A DNA stretch of 64,000 nt, taken from Campylorhamphus procurvoides. Its lineage: Eukaryota > Chordata > Aves > Passeriformes > Dendrocolaptidae. Under the pieces are notes generated by a model. The model was given only the letters and a program-made list of their open reading frames with translations, had not been told where the DNA came from and did not search any database. A program made the position numbers and the translations under genes. Of the stretch, positions 22,253 through 34,581 are shown one piece after another; within the stretch, counting starts at the first letter, position 1; the number at the start of each line of letters is the position of its first letter. Location: the NCBI GenBank assembly GCA_013396655.1, contig WBMV01004353.1:1082418-1146417 (forward strand). The letters are read 5' to 3'.

Positions 22253-23170
22253 CATAGAAATATAGAATATCCTGAGTTGGAAGGGACCCACAAGGATCAG
22301 CCATCTCCTGGCCTTGCACAGGACATCCCAAGAATAACACCACGTGCCTGAGAGCATTGTCCAAACGATTCTTGAACTCTCTCAGGCTTGGTGCTATGAC
22401 CACTTCCCTGGGGAGCCTGTTCCAGTGCCGAGCCACCCTCTTGGTGAAACACCATTTCCTAATATCCAGCCTAAACTTCCCATGACACAGCTTCATAGCA
22501 TTCCCCTGGGTCCTGTCACTTGTCACAAAAGAGGAGAGATTGGTGCCTGTCCCTCTGCTTCCACTCATGAGGAACTGGCATAGTGTGATGAGGTCTCCCC
22601 TCAGTTTCTCCCGGGCTGAACAGACCAAATGACCTCAGTTGCTCCTCATATGACTTCTTCTCTAAGCCCATTCCATCCTTGTTGCCTTCCTTTGGACACC
22701 CTCTAATACCTTAATATCTTTCTTATATTGTGGTGCCCAAAACTGCACAGTATGTTCAAGGTGAGGCTGCACCAGAGCAGAGCAGGACAATCCCCAGTCT
22801 CGACTGGCTGGTGATGCCCTGTCTGATGCCCTCTTGGCTGCCAGGGCACTGCTGACTCTCATTCAACTTGCCACTGACCAGGATCCCCATGTCCCTTACC
22901 ACGGCACTGCTTTCCAGCATCTCATTCCCCAGTCTGTATGAACATCCAGGGTTGCCTTGTCTCAAGTGCAGAATCTGGTGCTTGTCTTTGTTAAACTTCA
23001 GGTGGTTTGTGATTACCCAGCCCTGTAATTTACCAAGGTCTCTCTGCAGGGCCTGTCTACTTTCGAGGGAGGCAACAGCTCCCCCCAATTTAGTATTGTT
23101 GGCAAACTTACTTATATACCTTTGAGTTCTGTGTCCAAATCACCTGGGAATAGCCCCAGATCTAATACTA
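22253..23170 (-). repeat. CR1 LINE, about 0.9 kb, with decayed ORF2 C-terminus
   Basis: This is the longest CR1 copy in the window. It begins CATAGAAATATAGAAT (reverse-complement 3' end). The minus-strand frame at 22188-22628 reads RHWNRLPREVV and FKNRLDNAL, the conserved end of CR1 ORF2 (reverse transcriptase protein). A second minus-strand frame at 22756-23088 reads LGKLQGWVITNHLKFNKDKHQ in a fragment further upstream in the same ORF2. The two frames are not joined, so the element is dead. Confidence 0.92.
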
Positions 23171-24036
23171 CAAATGGTCTGCCGAGGTTTCTGGGCCAGG
23201 CTGCAGATAACGCTCCCTGAATGAGATAACAGTATTTCTGCATCTATTTGGTCACATGCACACCTTCTCAAATGCTACTGAGACTGCAATGGTCTTCACT
23301 ATTTGCTGGCAGGCGTATAAGTTTGTATAAATACGGCACAGGGTTAATTATTAGAAAATTACTGATAAAGGAAAGAACAAGATCCCAGGAGCATGATTCC
23401 TGAATAATGAGACAATGAAATACTTACCTGTCCCAGGTTTCATCCAGCTAAAAAATGTGGCCTTGTGCTGTTCTGTCCCAGATAGCTCTTACAGGCTGCC
23501 TTGGGGTTTACTAATTACAGATGAATCTCACTAGGAAAAATATAGCATAAATGCCAGGATTTTAACGGGGAAATCATCTGTAACATGTATTATTCTGCAT
23601 CATCTGCCAAGGGGAATGATTGTGACTACATGGGTCGTGCTCCTGTCAAAGAGCTGGCAGAGCCCCGATGGCTGAGTGTTGCCTTTAGCAACCCCCTGAG
23701 CCTGGCCAACCTCGTCTTTGGAGTTATTGGGCTCAGAAGCTACAGCTGTCCTGAAAAGCAAAACTGTGGCAGGGAGCACACAGGAAAAGTGGTGTGTCCA
23801 TCACTGACACTGCTCCAGATGTTAGCATAGCTCCTGGGTGCCAATACCCCTACCTTGTATAACAAAGGCTGCCTCAGCTTCGGTTATTTCCACAGCATCA
23901 ATGACACGCTCACATATTATCCTGTGAAAACCCCACTCTGATGGGCTCAGAAAACCCTTTGCAGAGGAAAAGAACACCACCGTAGTACCTGTCCGCGGGG
24001 ACACTGCCGGGGAAAGGCTTCACCAGCAGCTGAGCC
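23171..24036. other. Intergenic, upstream of the ABCG2 CpG-rich region
   Basis: I recognise no exon or repeat. An 81-codon plus-strand frame at 23585-23830 has no homologue I know and no splice partner. Confidence 0.45.
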
Positions 24037-24761
24037 TTGTCCAGCATCCCACGGTGCCATCCATCCCACGCTGTCCGCTCTGCCGGTGCCGCAAGCCTCG
24101 GGCAGCTGGAGATGCTCCACCTCACTCAGACCTCACCGCCGCCGGCGCGGTCGGGCTGGGGCAGCTCCCCACGCTTGTTCAGCCAAACCACGGCGAAAGT
24201 GGCGTCTCCACCTGGCCCTGCCCTCCTCACAAAGCCCTCTTGGTTTTCCCCGGCGTGCAGAGAGAGGGTGGAGACTGCCCGGGGTGGCAGAGCGTGGGGA
24301 ATCCGCTGCGTGTCGCGGTCCTGGTGCGGCAGATGCGGTGACACGGGTGGGACCTGTCACCCTGTGCTCCTGCACACCACACCCGTCCCTTACCTGACTC
24401 CTGTCCCTTACCTGGCCCTTGTCCCTACCTGGCTCCCGTCCCTCACCTTGCTCCTGTCCCTTACCTGGCTCCCGTCCCTTACCTTGCTCCCATCCCTTAC
24501 CTTGCTCCTGTCCCTTACCTGGCTCCTGCCCCTTACCTGGCTCCCGTGTCCCTTACCTGGCTCCCGTCCCTTATCTTGCTCCCATCCCGTACCTGGCTCC
24601 CGTCCCTTATCTTGCTCCCATCCCTTACCTGGCCCTTGTCCCTGCCTGGTTCCCGTCCCCTACCTGTCTCCCGTGTCCCTTACCTGTCTCCCGTGTCCCT
24701 TTCCCACCGCTCCCGCCGCCTCCTCAGCAGCCCCTCGGCGCTGCCCCGGACCTGCTGCTGG
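24037..24761 (+). promoter_or_regulatory. ABCG2: CpG-rich promoter region and probable non-coding exon 1 of ABCG2
   Basis: The segment is far richer in G+C and CpG than its surroundings, for example around 24130-24160 and 24710-24755. No clear TATA box stands before the donor. A strong donor GTAAGT at 24762 follows CTGCTG, and the next suitable acceptor in the region is the one at 29829 that opens the first ABCG2 coding exon. Mammalian ABCG2 also has a TATA-less CpG promoter and a non-coding exon 1. I infer that an exon 1 ends at 24761; its start cannot be set from sequence. The minisatellite listed next lies within this segment. Confidence 0.5.
24380..24702 (+). repeat. 18-bp minisatellite, about 17-18 copies
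   Basis: The unit is close to CTCCCGTCCCTTACCTGG, with variants ending CTTG in place of CTGG and some units two bases longer (CCCGTGTCCC). Because 18 is a multiple of 3, several frames stay open through it, which makes false long ORFs. On the minus strand each unit gives a splice-donor-like CCAGGTAAGGG; the exact core AGGTAAG is present ten times. The array lies just upstream of the probable ABCG2 exon 1 donor. Confidence 0.93.
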
Positions 24762-27700
24762 TAAGTGACTCTGTAGCGGCGCTTTCAGCCCTTTCATTGA
24801 TGCAGGTTTGGCTCGCTGGAGCTCGTCCCACGCAGTGTTTGCACTGCTGTGGAATCGCATCCAGCTGTTTCCCTCCAGCAGCCAGGGAGGACACAGCGGG
24901 ACGCCTGCCTGCCTTTCCCCAGCTTTTCAAGGGGTTTTATGGAGAGGGGAAGACATCAATGAAAATATGTTTTATAAATGGGGGAGGTGAGCTTTAAGGC
25001 TTGAACTAAAACCCGGGAAAAGGTGAAAAGTTGGGATATTTTGCCGGACCTGCCATACACGGGGTTCCCTCATGCGTGTTTAATGTGCTGCTGATAACAC
25101 GCGTGCAAATGCCCGCAGGGACAGTGCGCTGCCTGCCCGGTCCCCAATTAACACACAGGGCTCTTTTCATGGAAGGTAGGTTACAAATCCCTAGTAAGTC
25201 GGCCGGCAATTAACTTACAGATTGCCTGAATCGCATTATCCTTATTTACTCAAATGGTTTTAGTTTCCTACGCGTGTTGCTGAGGAAGGGGACTGTGTGG
25301 TGCTGGGCTGGCTGTACTAGGCTGTGCTGCCTTCTTTGCATCCACACATCCATTCCTGGCCAGTCTGTGTTCCTGTAAATGCATGAAACTACAGAGGGAA
25401 AAAAAGGTATACTTAAAACTTCTGTGAATTTATGTGTGTCTGAAGTCCAAAATGCATATACTGTACTGTTTCAGCTTGCAGGTTGCAAGACTAAACTTTG
25501 CACCCATTAAATATGAGAGGAGTAATAGCACACTTAATTGTGGTTTCTCTGGCATGTTCAAGTATCCAGAAAAAAATAAAATGAAAAAAACCCTAATTTA
25601 AAAAAAGGTTTGGGCAGCTTCCCTTAGAAAACTCTGCTGAAAGCTGCTTGTGTCTGTACAACTTTACCTCTTCAAGTAATCTCAATGCTTATTCTCAATA
25701 GAGATAAAATACTTTGAATAACTACCTGGATTTTAAAAACTGCATTCTTGAATTTTGCTATTCATCATTTTATATTTTATAGTTTTGGGGTTTAGTATTG
25801 TTGTTTTTTTTCTATTTGAACTGTAAATCCCTCCCTTGCCAAAAGTTTTGCAGGCAGATTGGCAGCAATGAATGTTACTTGTCATTATATAAAGACAATA
25901 TATCTTAAGGCATACAAATAGGTTTGTTGAAATGGTTTGAAATACTCCAGGTATAGTATTGTTGTGGTTCAAGTCGGTTTAAATCAATAGAACTTTGTAC
26001 CACATTTTGTTGTTTGACATTTTTATTTAGTGCCTCTGTGTATGTAAAAAATCCCCGAGACTTTGTACTTTACAAGTCTCAGAAGAACACCCAGGAAAGA
26101 GACTGTACTGGGAGTTCCATTTTCTGTGCATCAAAAGAATGGGCAAAGAGATTTCATGGTAGTTTTTAAGAAAGTGGTTTCATTTTGCTATTAATACAAA
26201 GTTAGATCTCTAGATCCCATGCTGTTGTCTGTTCACAAAATTTTCTCAGAGTAAGTATCTCTGAAGAAAAGGATTTTCTGTTAGGCTTGAAGTGGAATTA
26301 TGCTGAAATCAGTGGTAATAAAAATATTTTAGAACTATTTGGGAAAACTAATGAAATTTGTAAATTTCTCAGAGTTTATAATTTTTTTATTTTGCTGATG
26401 AAAAAGTGCATTATACTTAGGGTTGATACGGTGTGGATATGAAACATGATATATTAACAAATATTTCTGAATACAGCAGGCAGTATATATTGTCATTGAA
26501 TCTCCTGCTCATTTCTAATCCAGAGTAAATATATGTAAGCCACTAGTAGTGGAATCTAGAAAACTTCATTTAGAGAATTTTATTTTGCATAGAAATTGAT
26601 TTGATTAATATTCTTTTTAAAAATACGATTGTTTTTTTTCCTGCACATTCTGTGACTAAAATGTTTTATGGCTGTCACATTAAACACAATATGTTGGTTT
26701 TTAAACAATTAAAAATTGTGATATTTTAAAAAAATCCATTCCAAGGGAGCAATTGCAAAGGGGCTGACAATTATATTAGCTGTAAAGGAGCATGCCCCTG
26801 TATTCCTCTGGTGAAGTTTATTGCTAGATCAGAAATGGAAAGGTTGGTTTGTAAAATACCAAACTGGTTATCTCACTCCAACTCCTCACTCCACAGAGAA
26901 AAACAGGTCTCCAAAAAATAAAAGCAAATCAAATGCCTAACTTTTAGCATATGGGTATAATTTCTACTGTTAGCACTTCATCTTCTCCCAGCACACTGTT
27001 AGCTGAGATCCAAACTGCCTGTCTCTGAGGTTTCCTCAAACCCCCCAGGCAAAGCCACGGCTGATCTGATTTTATGTTGGTGACAGTCCCACTCGGAGGG
27101 AGAAGCTGGGGAAGGGGACTTCAGCTGGAAATTTCCTGCTTTACTAAATAGTCACTGAGGGACTGTCTGCTGCGAGGAGGTGTAACTCTTCTGATAGCTG
27201 ATTTGTGTATCTACCTTCTGCACACTTCTTTGCAAGGGTGTGTACAATCTCATCAAAACTTGATTGGTAAATTAAATTTGACTTCGGCATACTCTCTGTT
27301 CTTAAGAATGACACCGTGAAAGCAGTGTGGTTATGTATTTATGAAAACAGTTTCTGCTTACTTTCTGCCTGCCTAGTTCAAACTGGAAGATTGAACCTGT
27401 TTATTTCTTAAAAGTTTGTTCCCTAAAGAGCATTTCTGAAATTTCAGTGCGGGTGCTGAGCTAGGTTTTTATGCTGTCCTTCAGGAAAAAAGCCAACAAA
27501 ATCAAATTAAGCAAAGAAGAATTTAACTATTCTCTTGATAAGGCTTGAGCTGAGACTCCACCTCACTCTTTCCCATTTGTTCATTAAATCAGTAAAGCTG
27601 AGAACAAATTGTGATCAAGCTGATCACATACTGATCTAGATAGCTTATAGGTACAGTGATATGTCAAGGTCAGAGTCACACTGTTTCCTGAAGAATTCTG

Positions 27701-29829
27701 CTCTCACATTATGCTGCCTGGTTATCCAACAGTAGTAGATTTTGTAACATCTACCTGTGTTGTTGACTCTGTGGTTGGTATCTTGCTCAGCAAACATCTG
27801 CTTTCAGTGAGAAGTTCCCACTGCAGTTCTGAACCCATATATCTAAGTTACCTTAGAAAACACCTAAGATACCTTTCAAATGGCAGTGATTGATGTCCAG
27901 CCAGATTAGACCAGAAACTACTCCATAAATAGCATTATAAAATTAGGTGCCCTCCTGCAGGTAGGTAAAACTTCTCTGGCACCAGTTTATCTCTGGCAGT
28001 TTATCAGTAAAAGGCCTCTAGAATTTAAGTGTGGCACATTTAATTCATGTTCAACTTACTCAAAATCCACTTTAGCTTGAATTAAAACTAGTCCCGCTAT
28101 AATAATATTTGGAATACAGTTTCTTTGCATTGGGGCAAGATGATTGATTACTAAAACATTAAGACCAGCACAGAGGACTGCAGCTTTCTTAGAAGAGGCA
28201 AGCTGGGGCTAGATTTGGGATAGCAGTACTGGGTGACAGATGAACCAGCCTTTACATGCAGATGGACCTGTTGCTGACACAATAAGGGCTTGGGGTTTTT
28301 ATGTGACCATACAACTCTGTTAAATTAAACGGCGCTTTTTTTCCTTGCAATGCTCATTTTTATTAACTGCTTTCAAATTCATTCAGCATGTCTGAAAGGG
28401 TCTCATAATTTGCCTTCCTTCTTGCTTCAGCGGTGTAACTACGCTGAGGTACAGGACTGATCATCCCAGGGCTCCTAGCTGCTCATCTACCCTCTCAATT
28501 CCCATGAACTAGTGCATTACTAACATTTCCCATAGTGACAATTAAAGTAATTAGACTCTCATGAGTCAACATGTTCTATGAAGAGAGGCTATATACTACC
28601 TCTCACCTAAATGCCCCTGTGCTGCTCAGGAAGCACAAAGGGGACAAAGGTCTGCATGCATGGGGACTGCCAGGGATGCCCCACGGTGCAGGGGAATGAC
28701 TCACAGACAGGAGCCTGGCTGACAAGGGAGCTGAGATAACTTTATTTATTCCACCACTAGCTTCTGCTTTTCACATGGAAATCAAGTATAGGGAAGAAAA
28801 TTACTTGACGGCAGTGTCAATTTCCATGTTCCTATAACCTTGGCAAAATTATTTTGATTAAAAATATAACCCAGCAGTTTTTTGATTTTGTTACCATTGC
28901 ACAGGAGCAATGGTAACAAAGTAAAGGAGGTGTGTCTTTACATTCAAACCATCCCTTTAAGAGAGTACCTAATGGGCCCACTCTGAGCACATTCAAAACA
29001 GACAAAGAGGATGGGCAGAAGGCCGGGTCCTTTTGGACCTCAGTAATTTTGAGCTGATCTTTCAGTGAGTCACCTGTTGTACCCATGGTTTCCAACAAGT
29101 GTGCAGGTTAAGTTCAGACCTTCCTGCCAGGGACAGCCCACCACAAAGAGCATAGTGGCAGTGTGAGATGTACCTACCTCCTCATACCTGGAGAGCAGAC
29201 ACAGCTGGTGCCTGTGTCCATGTGCTGCTGCATGGAGGGTATTGGAGGGGAGGCTTCTGTGGGAAAATACCTGGGGTTGGACTGTGCCAGACACAGCCAC
29301 ATCCAGCTCGTGCCAGCAGACCCACTGCTGGCAAAGCTGAGTGTGTCAGGGATGCTGGAAGAGCCTCTCTGAAAACCTGCATAGGAAAGGGTAAAAGATG
29401 TTCAGCAACTGTGAGAGAGATGGGAGAAAATAGGGGAGAAACATCTGTAAAGACACCACGGACAGTGAAGAAGGAGTGGGAGAAGGTGGTCCAGGTGCCC
29501 AAGCAGATATTCATCTGAGAGGGCAGCTGGGTGGGCATCTGGTGGCCAGCCAACGTCAAGCCACCACAACAGACCATCAGGGTGGAGGGACACTCTCCTA
29601 TCTCCCTAACACCCCCTGAAGTGTGAAGAGCAGACCCAGCTCCTCATCAGCTCCATGTCATCTCAAGGTCTGAGCCCACAGGACCCAAACTTTCTATCCA
29701 AAAGAGAGAGACCTAGATGGGCATCTGCAAGCCCTAGCAGACATCTGGTGCTGAAAACTGGACACAAAAGACACATCTTTCCTCTTCATACCTAATCAAA
29801 TCTTACCCTACCTGTTTTTTCTTTTCCAG
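24762..29829 (+). other. ABCG2: Probable intron 1 of ABCG2
   Basis: This is a 5.1-kb AT-rich stretch with no coding exon or named repeat. It contains a 14-bp perfect hairpin at 28887-28920. If exon 1 lies elsewhere, this is simply upstream flank. Confidence 0.45.
28887..28920. repeat. 14-bp perfect inverted repeat with 6-nt loop
   Basis: The arm TTTGTTACCATTGC (28887-28900) and its exact complement GCAATGGTAACAAA (28907-28920) flank the loop ACAGGA. No function is evident. Confidence 0.9.
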
Positions 29830-29836
29830 AGGAAGG

Positions 29837-32800
29837 ATGGCAGAAGACCAGCCACACCTATGCATTCAGATGTCAGACCCAAATACGAACGGCATCCCTG
29901 GTGGAAGGCTATCCTCGCCAGACTTGGCTGGCAGGGCAGGGAGTGTGCTCACTTTCCACAACATCTACTACCGTGTGAACATGAAGAGTGGGTTCCTGTG
30001 TTGTCGAAAAACAGCCACTAAAGAGGTTTTGAGAGATGTCAAGTATGTCTCAGCCTGTCCTCGATGGTTGTGTCTCCTTCCCTAAGGTGGACTTTGGAAA
30101 GGTTAATCTTGGGGGTTTTAACCCAAAAGGTGTAAGACTAATATAAGTGAGAGTTAGGTTGATTTTAAAGAGATATAAAGCTCTCTGGATTTTTGGTGGG
30201 GTTTTGTTTGCTTGTTTGGGTTTTTTCCTTCAACACTTAGCACTACTGCAGTAAAAGAACCATGTCATTGACCTTTGTTCAATAATCAATGCATAAAGTT
30301 TGCTCATTCACAGTTCAGTAGTTAAATTAAGTTGCAAATACATATACTATATGCCATTCCAAGTCACCCATGACTTTCAGCTCCCGAAGTCCAATTTCTA
30401 CCATAAATATTCCCCTTTTCTGTAGCTCTGTCTGTTCTGCTCTTTGTCCTTGCAATTTTCACACCTCCTAAACATGAGCTCTTAAATTCTTTCCTACTTT
30501 CCTCAAGCGCTGTATGTTGTGGTAACTCAAGTGACTGACCTTGGTCATTTGCAACATTTTCTATCTGGCTTTTGAGTTTCATGTGGCTTAATGTCAGATA
30601 CACAGCAACTCTCAACTGCAGTTTAAGTACAGACAAATCCCTCGTATGTTCTGTCTACAGGGAACATTATTCTCTCTGTTAAGAGCATGATACCTTCAGA
30701 CCTGAATGTGGTTAAAGCAAGCGTGTGCTCCACTTGTAGAAATCCATGAGGCAAAAATATATATACAGATTTTACTACATTTTACTCACGCTTCTGTGTT
30801 GTTTTCATTACATGAAGATTAGTTCTTCTTGAATTAGGAATAAAAATTAAGGTGGAGTTTGACTGATCATAAATATTGCTTATGATCAGGCAGCTTCATT
30901 AATTCCAGAACTAATGGGATGCCGAAGGTAGTTGCACAGATAAGTTACACAGCCTACCAGTTGAAACAGTAGAAGAGATAAACCCACTCTATCTATTTGA
31001 TAAATCTGTTTTTTCTTACAGTGGCATCATGAGACCAGGACTGAATGCAATTTTGGGACCCACTGGCAGTGGTAAATCCTCGTAAGTGCCCCTTTTGTCC
31101 TACACCAAAATTACACCAAGAAAAAAAAATGAAACTGCACTCATTTAAGCACTAATGGACAATACTTTCAGAGAAAGATCGTGTTTTTATTTAGGTCTGT
31201 GCAAATCTCACTGGTTTCTGAGAAATACTTGAATTCAAAAAAGTCAATCAGGTTATATGACAAAGATGAAATTCAGTTTTAGTCCGCACTTTGCTGGTAA
31301 ATGGTCTTTGTGCATCATTCCAGGTTAAGCTCAAATTATTGAAAAAAATGGACATGATATTGCATAGACCTCATTTTCTTAGGAAACCAGGAAAAAGAAA
31401 CAGCCCTTGAAAGTTGCTGGGCATTTCCTAAGTTGCAAATATGTGATGTGGTATGCTTTCATGTAGCTGTTTGTTCCATGAGGTGGTTTTGTGGTTCAGT
31501 GATCTTTACCTCCTGCACTCTCACCTGACCAAGTAAACAACTTTTCCTCTAGGCTACTTGACATTTTGGCTGCAAGGAAGGATCCCCATGGGCTTTCTGG
31601 TGACATTTTGATCAATGGAGCTCCTCAGCCTGCCAACTTTAAATGTACCTCTGGGTATGTCGTACAGGTAGGTATTTTTTATCACTTTATTCATGCCATT
31701 ATAAAAAGTTGCTGCTGTGTTGTAAGCACCTTGCCTTGCTCCAAGAATCAAGGCTGTTGCTGTAGCAACTCTCCAAATGTCTACCCTTGCTGGGAAAAAT
31801 CCTGTACTTTGTATTTGAGTCTCTTTTCTTAATGCTCTACAGTCAATGGAGAGCACTGACTGTAGATGCCTTGCATCCCTTCTTGCCCTCTATTTGGGGG
31901 TACAGAGATAGGCTCCCAATATGCATGGAGTGTTTTCCAAGTATGATGTTTTGTGGGAATATACAGCTGGCACCTCCACTTGCCCAGTGACAATGCCACC
32001 AAGTGCCATTCTGTGAAAACCTTTGTCCTCCCAGGGCGGGCTGGGAGGAAGGACAAAAGAAGGAAAACCACTTTCCATTTCTTTCCTATCCCCGCTCTGA
32101 ATGCTCAGCAGCAAGTTTGCAAGTCTATCAAGGCCTGAAGAGGTGCGTCTGTGAAAACTATGAAAGTATGGTCAGCATGTTACAGAAAGGGTGTATCTCT
32201 GAACTCCTACATCTGGCAGATTCCCTTTGCAAGAAACAAACAGATAACATCTAAAAAACCTACCCTCCTTCATCCTTTGCTGAAACAAGTTTGGAACACC
32301 TTCACCCTCACCCACGGGGACCCAACCTCTCTTTTCCTTCCTTCTTTTCTCCCTGCTCTCACCTGCAGGGAGCTGAGACTGCCTTAACAAACACACTGTG
32401 ATAATGACCTGAGCTGTAGCTTCTCCTTAGGTCCCTTCAGCTCTGTCTCTCCCTCAACACTTCCAAAAAACTGAATAAGGTGAGAATTAAAAACAATCCC
32501 TTGTGCATATTTTGCTATTTATGCATTTTGATATTATGCATGATGGAGGATGTCCCTGAATTGCATTGCTTTATGAATTAAGTCAAATACAATTACGTGC
32601 ATGAAATCAACACTCTGCTGTGACACAGGCATTGGAAGATGCACCTTATTGCATGTTCTGGCGATTGCTACTGTCTTCCTGCATGCAAGGACAACATAAA
32701 ACATAGATTCCATTCTTGGAGAAATAAATAGAAATCACTTAGCAACCACCAAGTATCTACTTTTTTTTTTTTAAATGAAGGATGATGTGGTGATGGGGAC

Positions 32801-34581
32801 CCTGACTGTGAGAGAAAATCTGACATTCTCAGCTGCGCTCCGCTTGCCAAAGTCAGTGAAGGAACAGGAAAAAGAAGAACGAGTGAACCAGATCATCAAG
32901 GAACTGGGTTTGAGCAAAGTGGCAGATTCCAAGGTAAGGCCTGTAAATATGGGTGCTTAAATCATGGGTAAATATTAAGTGGTTTATTTAATGAGTCAAA
33001 TGGCTCAGCAAGACAGATAAAGAAAAAAAAGAGATTAATTTCAACAGACTGTTTCAGTATTAGAATAATTAATAACATTTCTCTATGTCAGTCTTTACAG
33101 ACTGTGCTGATGCTGCCCTATGGTGTTACATTGCAGGGAAAGATAGCCTATGCTTGGTGAAAAAAAGAGTACCTTAATTAATACTAATATTAGGAAACAG
33201 CCTCTGTGTGAGATAACGCCTATATCTGTTCCTGAGAGTAGGGCCAAAATTCCTTACAACTCTTCCCAAAGGATGCTGTGTGGGTAGGATGCTGTTCACT
33301 CAAGGATTTGTCATCAGGCCAAATGAGACAAGCTTCTTGTTTTGTGGCAGGTTGGCACCCAGTTCACTCGTGGGGTGTCCGGAGGAGAGAGGAAAAGGAC
33401 CAATATCGGGATGGAGCTCATCACAGATCCTGCTATCTTGTTTTTGGATGAGCCAACTACGGGACTTGATGCCAGCACTGCTAATGCTGTTCTACTGCTA
33501 CTGAAAAGGTGATGGCTTTGGAAACAGCTTCCTGTTTTCAACACTCCACTCTGCTGTACTTCAGTTGTATTTGACTTAAATTGCGGTTAGAATGAGCAAA
33601 TAGGGAAATCAGACGTAATTGTTTACCAGCGAATCAAGTTTGCAAAAGGAGTAGGAGAAAGACTGTATGAATACTCTCTCCAAAGTGAGAATTCTTTTTT
33701 CATACAGACACTATAAATATGACTTGAATATTTTCTTTTTTCCCTCTTTTCTTCCTTCCTCCTCCTCTCTCTGGCATGCCAATTTAATCAGACCTCACCA
33801 ACACTTAACTGAACTTGCAAATTCTCTTAACTAAAGGCTGAGTTGACTTGCAAAGCTAACATCTCTGTTGTTCTTCACATTCAGGATGGCCAAACAAGGC
33901 AAAACAATAATCTTCTCCATCCATCAGCCGCGGTACTCCATATTCCGACTGTTTGACAACCTGACACTGCTGGCTGCGGGCAGAGTGCTGTACCATGGGC
34001 CAGCCCAGCATGCCATTGGGTACTTCCAGTCCACCGGTGAGCACAGCTTTTGCAGCAGCACCTTCAGTTTTCACGAACTTGAGTGAAATGCCAGCAGCTC
34101 TGGGTCAGAATTGGGCACAGCGTGTATTAGCAAGCCCAGGATTTTAACAGGCTAAGCATTTCTCTGGGAGTTCCATCTCTTAACCCACATGTGGGTTTGG
34201 ATGATAGGGCTGGCCTCTAGTGAACTGTTCCTGGGTGCATCTTAACTAGACAAATCCCAGGCGAGGGTTGGGAGGGGCACACTGTCAGCTGTCCCTTAGC
34301 TCTCACTGATGGAGCTGCCTGCAATGCCGTTCATCCCTTGGGAACGTGCAGCCCTTTCGAAGCCTGCCCTGCCCCAGGTGCAGGGTGCTCAGTGGGCACA
34401 GTGTGTGGCTGTGTTCTTGACAGCCTCTGTCCACTCACACAGCCATCACTCAGGACTTGTACTGCTGTCACCACAGGCTACCAGTGCGAGCCGTACAACA
34501 ACCCTGCTGACTTTTTCCTGGACGTCATTAATGGAGACTCCACTGCAGTGGCAATGAGCAAGACTGATGGAACCAACACAG
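29837..34581 (+). other. ABCG2: ABCG2 exons for the nucleotide-binding domain
   Basis: These seven exons encode about residues 1-316. Walker A GPTGSGKS is at 81-88 (human has GPTGGGKS), with the catalytic lysine at 87. The Q-loop glutamine is 127, the signature VSGGE 187-191, Walker B ILFLDE 207-212 with catalytic glutamate 212, and the H-loop histidine 244 in FSIHQPR. The residue matching human Gln141, whose Lys variant reduces function and raises urate, is Thr142 here. The linker after residue 310 (rich in T, E and D) is the least conserved part relative to human. Confidence 0.93.

Noticed and set aside
22188..22628. 146-codon minus-strand frame as a host gene
   Set aside because: The RHWNRLPREVV motif shows it is the end of CR1 ORF2, part of a dead LINE.
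24380..24702. CRISPR-like array
   Set aside because: The repeats have no spacers and this is a eukaryotic genome; it is a minisatellite.
24037..24768. 243-codon open frame, rich in Leu, Pro and Ser
   Set aside because: It is open because it runs through an 18-bp tandem repeat, whose unit is a multiple of three. Three overlapping frames are open over parts of the same region and none resembles a protein.
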